A DNA stretch of 64,000 nucleotides from Pyrobaculum ferrireducens (GTDB lineage: Archaea; Thermoproteota; Thermoprotei; Thermoproteales; Thermoproteaceae): contig NC_016645.1 of the NCBI RefSeq assembly GCF_000234805.1, positions 434,001 to 498,000 of the forward strand, read 5' to 3'. Shown here piece after piece: positions 61,953 to 64,000 of this stretch (the stretch's first letter is position 1; every line of letters begins with the position of its first letter). The notes beneath the pieces were generated by a model. It had not been told where the DNA came from. It was given only the letters and a program-made list of their open reading frames with translations, and did not search any database. The translations under genes were made by a program, and so were the position numbers.

Positions 61953-63160
61953 TTCTGCTTGAAGAGGCCACCACGGTCATAAAAGAGAAGCAGAGGGAGG
62001 GTAAGATACACAGGACGCCGACTTTGAGATCTGAGTCTCTGTCTAGAGTCACGGGTGGCGAGGTTTTCCTAAAGCTGGAGGCTCTGCAGAAGACCGGCTC
62101 ATTCAAGATAAGGGGGGCCTACTTCGCCATGCATAAATACATAAGGGAGGGGTACCGCGAGTTTATAACGGCTTCGTCGGGCAACCACGCGCAGGGAGTG
62201 GCGTACGCCGCTCAGCTACACGGCGTTAGGGCCACTGTGGTTATGCCTGAGACTACGCCGTGGTTGAAAGTAAAGAAGACGCAAGATTATGGTGCCACTG
62301 TGATTCTGCATGGGGAGAGCTACTACGAGGCTGAGATGAAGGCGATAGAGCTCGTGGGCGGCGGCGCCAAGTTTCTACATGCCTACAACGACTGGTACGT
62401 AATCTCGGGCCAGTCCACACTTGGCGTCGAGATTCTTGAGGATTTGGAGAGTGTGGATGTTGTGGTTGTGCCGGTGGGTGGGGGTGGGCTTATATCCGGC
62501 GTCGCGTACGCTGTAAAGAAGAGGAGACCTGGCGTGAGGGTGGTGGGGGTGCAGGCCAGCGGGGCGCCTGCGGTTTATCTCTCGCTGAAGGAGGGCGGGC
62601 TGGTTACCATTGACAGGGTGGACACAATCGCCGACGGCATCGCGGTGAAAAGGCCGGGGGACATTACGCTGAAGCTTATCCAGGAGTATGTAGACGACAT
62701 TGTCTTGGTTGATGACAACGAGATTGTCGACGCCATCTACCTACTGCTGGAGAGGACGAGAGTGGTGGCCGAGGGCGCGGGGGCGGCAGCTGTGGCCGCC
62801 TTGATGTCGGGGAAGGTCGATGTGCGTGGGAAGAGGGCTGCGGCGGTGGTGTCCGGCGGCAACATAGACGCGCCGATTCTCATGCGGGTGTTGATGAAGG
62901 CCTTGGCGAGGCAGAGGCGTGTTGTTAGGCTCGTTGGGGAGGTGCCCGACAGACCTGGCACGCTGGCCAAGGCGTCGTCGCTACTGGCTTCTCACAACGT
63001 CAACATCTTGGAGGTGTACCACGAGCGTTACGATCCTGAGCAGAGGCCGAACTACGTGAGGCTTATATTCGTCGTGGAGATACCAGGCACTCTCGACATG
63101 TCGAAACTGCTGGATGAACTGGAGAGGAGCGGCTTCTACTTCAAGCTGGCTCCTCACTAA
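61949..63160 (+). CDS. ilvA: Threonine dehydratase with C-terminal ACT domain
   Basis: 403 residues. PLP lysine Lys53 in LQKTGSFKIRGAY, SSGNHAQGVAYAA, and the phosphate loop VVPVGGGGLISG are those of serine/threonine dehydratase. Residues about 325-403 form an ACT domain (VRLVGEVPDRPGTLAKASSLLASHNVNILEVYHERY), as in catabolic/biosynthetic regulated forms. It makes 2-oxobutanoate and ammonia from threonine, the first step to isoleucine. Translation is coupled to the aminotransferase gene by 4 bp. Confidence 0.95.
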   Translation: MILLEEATTVIKEKQREGKIHRTPTLRSESLSRVTGGEVFLKLEALQKTGSFKIRGAYFAMHKYIREGYREFITASSGNHAQGVAYAAQLHGVRATVVMPETTPWLKVKKTQDYGATVILHGESYYEAEMKAIELVGGGAKFLHAYNDWYVISGQSTLGVEILEDLESVDVVVVPVGGGGLISGVAYAVKKRRPGVRVVGVQASGAPAVYLSLKEGGLVTIDRVDTIADGIAVKRPGDITLKLIQEYVDDIVLVDDNEIVDAIYLLLERTRVVAEGAGAAAVAALMSGKVDVRGKRAAAVVSGGNIDAPILMRVLMKALARQRRVVRLVGEVPDRPGTLAKASSLLASHNVNILEVYHERYDPEQRPNYVRLIFVVEIPGTLDMSKLLDELERSGFYFKLAPH

Positions 63161-63190
63161 AGATTAAAAGTAGGGTTTTTCGCCTAATCT

Positions 63191-63907
63191 ATGAAGACCA
63201 AGTTGCTGTACCAAGAGGACTCTTACGTCAGGGAGTTCGACGCAACTGTGCTCGACGTGTCTGGGAACGAGGTGGTGCTGGACAAAACCGCGTTTCACGA
63301 CGGGACTGGAGGCGTCGAGGCCGACAGCGGCTTTTTTGTGTTTGGAGGGGAGAGGTACAGCGCCAAGGCGGCTCACAAGGGTGGGGAGGTGGTGCACGTC
63401 TTGGATAGGCCGCCTGTTTTTAAGCCGGGCGACGTGGTGAGGGGCGTGGTGGACTGGGAGAAGCGGTATAGGAAAATGAGGCTCCACACGGCGGCGCATA
63501 TACTATCTGCCGTTCTCTACAACAGGTACAACGCCTTGATTACAGGCGGCGAAATTACGCATGAATACGCCCGCGACGACTTCAACGTGGAGGGGGACAT
63601 GGCCGCTGTGAGGAAGATATTCGAGGAGGCGGTTGCGGAGGTGAACCAGATAGCGCAACGGGGTATCGAGGTTAGGGTGTACTGGTTGCCGCGGGAGGAG
63701 GCGTTGAAGATCCCGGGGGTGGTGAAGCTGGCGGAGAAGATGCCGCCCGACCTCCCCACCCTCAGAATTGTGGAGATCCCCGGCGTGGATATACAAGCGG
63801 ATGGGGGGCCCCACGTTAAGAACACGAAGGAGATAGGCACTGTTAAGATTATCAAGGTTGAGAACAGGGGGAGGGGGAAGAAGAGGCTTTACTACACTGT
63901 GGAGTAG
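63191..63907 (+). CDS. alaX: Alanyl-tRNA editing protein AlaX-like, with an altered zinc ligand
   Basis: 238 residues, the length of the AlaX-M type, which hydrolyses mischarged seryl- or glycyl-tRNA-Ala in trans. The N-terminal barrel (KTAFHDGTGGVEADSG) and the editing core with HTAAHIL (His99, His103) are present. The second half of the zinc site usually reads CGGxHV; here it is DGGPHV (Asp204, His208), so Cys is replaced by Asp. Zinc binding could remain with weaker or different geometry. ATG 63191. The stop overlaps the next start (TAGTG). Confidence 0.88.
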   Translation: MKTKLLYQEDSYVREFDATVLDVSGNEVVLDKTAFHDGTGGVEADSGFFVFGGERYSAKAAHKGGEVVHVLDRPPVFKPGDVVRGVVDWEKRYRKMRLHTAAHILSAVLYNRYNALITGGEITHEYARDDFNVEGDMAAVRKIFEEAVAEVNQIAQRGIEVRVYWLPREEALKIPGVVKLAEKMPPDLPTLRIVEIPGVDIQADGGPHVKNTKEIGTVKIIKVENRGRGKKRLYYTVE

Positions 63908-64000
63908 TGGAGTCTCCGCTGGGCGCCGCCTCGGTTTCGATACTCCTCGGAGTTTTATTCGCCTATCTCCTCGACAGATTAGAGTTCCCGCCGTTTCTGG
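63907..64000 (+). CDS. N-terminus of a membrane protein (partial)
   Basis: GTG 63907 shares a base with the alaX stop. The 31 visible codons read VESPLGAASVSILLGVLFAYLLDRLEFPPF, an N-terminal helix followed by a charged turn and a second hydrophobic start. Such a beginning is common in cation/proton antiporters of the CPA2 group, but the remaining gene is outside the window and the assignment is open. Confidence 0.5.
   Translation, partial: MESPLGAASVSILLGVLFAYLLDRLEFPPFL

Overview
The window is a GC-rich stretch of a hyperthermophilic crenarchaeon of the Thermoproteales, most probably Pyrobaculum or a close relative. The strongest evidence is a crenactin-arcadin actin cytoskeleton locus, tRNA genes carrying two introns each (one of them inside the T arm), PaREP2-type repeat proteins, eukaryote-like information-processing proteins (RpoP, a tRNA splicing endonuclease subunit, archaeal-type ValRS and GlyRS) and leaderless genes. 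Most genes show a TTTAAA/TATA-like box A about 25 nt before the start codon and no leader, and I used this to choose many starts.

Layout. 1-2.3 kb: protein disulfide oxidoreductase, Ham1/RdgB NTP pyrophosphatase, four-CBS protein. 2.3-5.8 kb: a scar region with a broken PaREP2b gene, eroded sequence, and inverted and direct partial copies of the flanking genes. 5.8-12.6 kb: Lhr-like helicase, a left-handed beta-helix sugar-nucleotide-type protein, a ribbon-helix-helix protein, a membrane glycosyltransferase. 12.6-19.1 kb: a second PaREP2b fossil and four intron-containing tRNA genes (Lys, Ile, Pro, Val) between poorly conserved membrane and surface proteins. 19.1-25.2 kb: a decayed ABC-2 permease, the rpoP operon, an 1154-residue surface repeat protein and, divergent from it, a membrane-anchored winged-helix regulator. 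25.2-33 kb: nadM, a C/D box sRNA, transporters, a ureohydrolase, GlyRS, tRNA splicing endonuclease, Hsp20, nitroreductase.

33-38 kb is the cytoskeleton locus: arcadin-1, crenactin, arcadin-2, a 56-codon arcadin-3-sized gene and a Rad50-like arcadin-4, most with their own box A. 38-47 kb holds a TrmB-like regulator, a radical SAM protein of the tetraether-lipid-synthase type, and a divergently arranged export system (MacB-like permease and ATPase, an extracellular coiled-coil membrane protein, and an MMPL/RND transporter). 47-56 kb: small regulators, a TtuA/CTU1-type tRNA thiolase with an altered cluster motif, ValRS, a third PaREP2b fossil, an Hrq1/MrfA-like helicase, an MFS protein, an adenosine-specific kinase. 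56-64 kb: Fur-like regulator, FAD amino-acid oxidoreductase, succinyl-CoA synthetase, aminotransferase, threonine dehydratase, AlaX editing protein.

Threads that connect the window: (i) tRNA biology: four intron-bearing tRNAs, an EndA subunit that would process them, two tRNA synthetases, an editing protein, a thiolase and up to three C/D box guide RNAs; (ii) cell shape and envelope: crenactin, possible lipid cross-linking, export machinery and large surface proteins; (iii) PaREP2 decay, with three copies of one 3' end at different stages of erosion and clear rearrangement scars.
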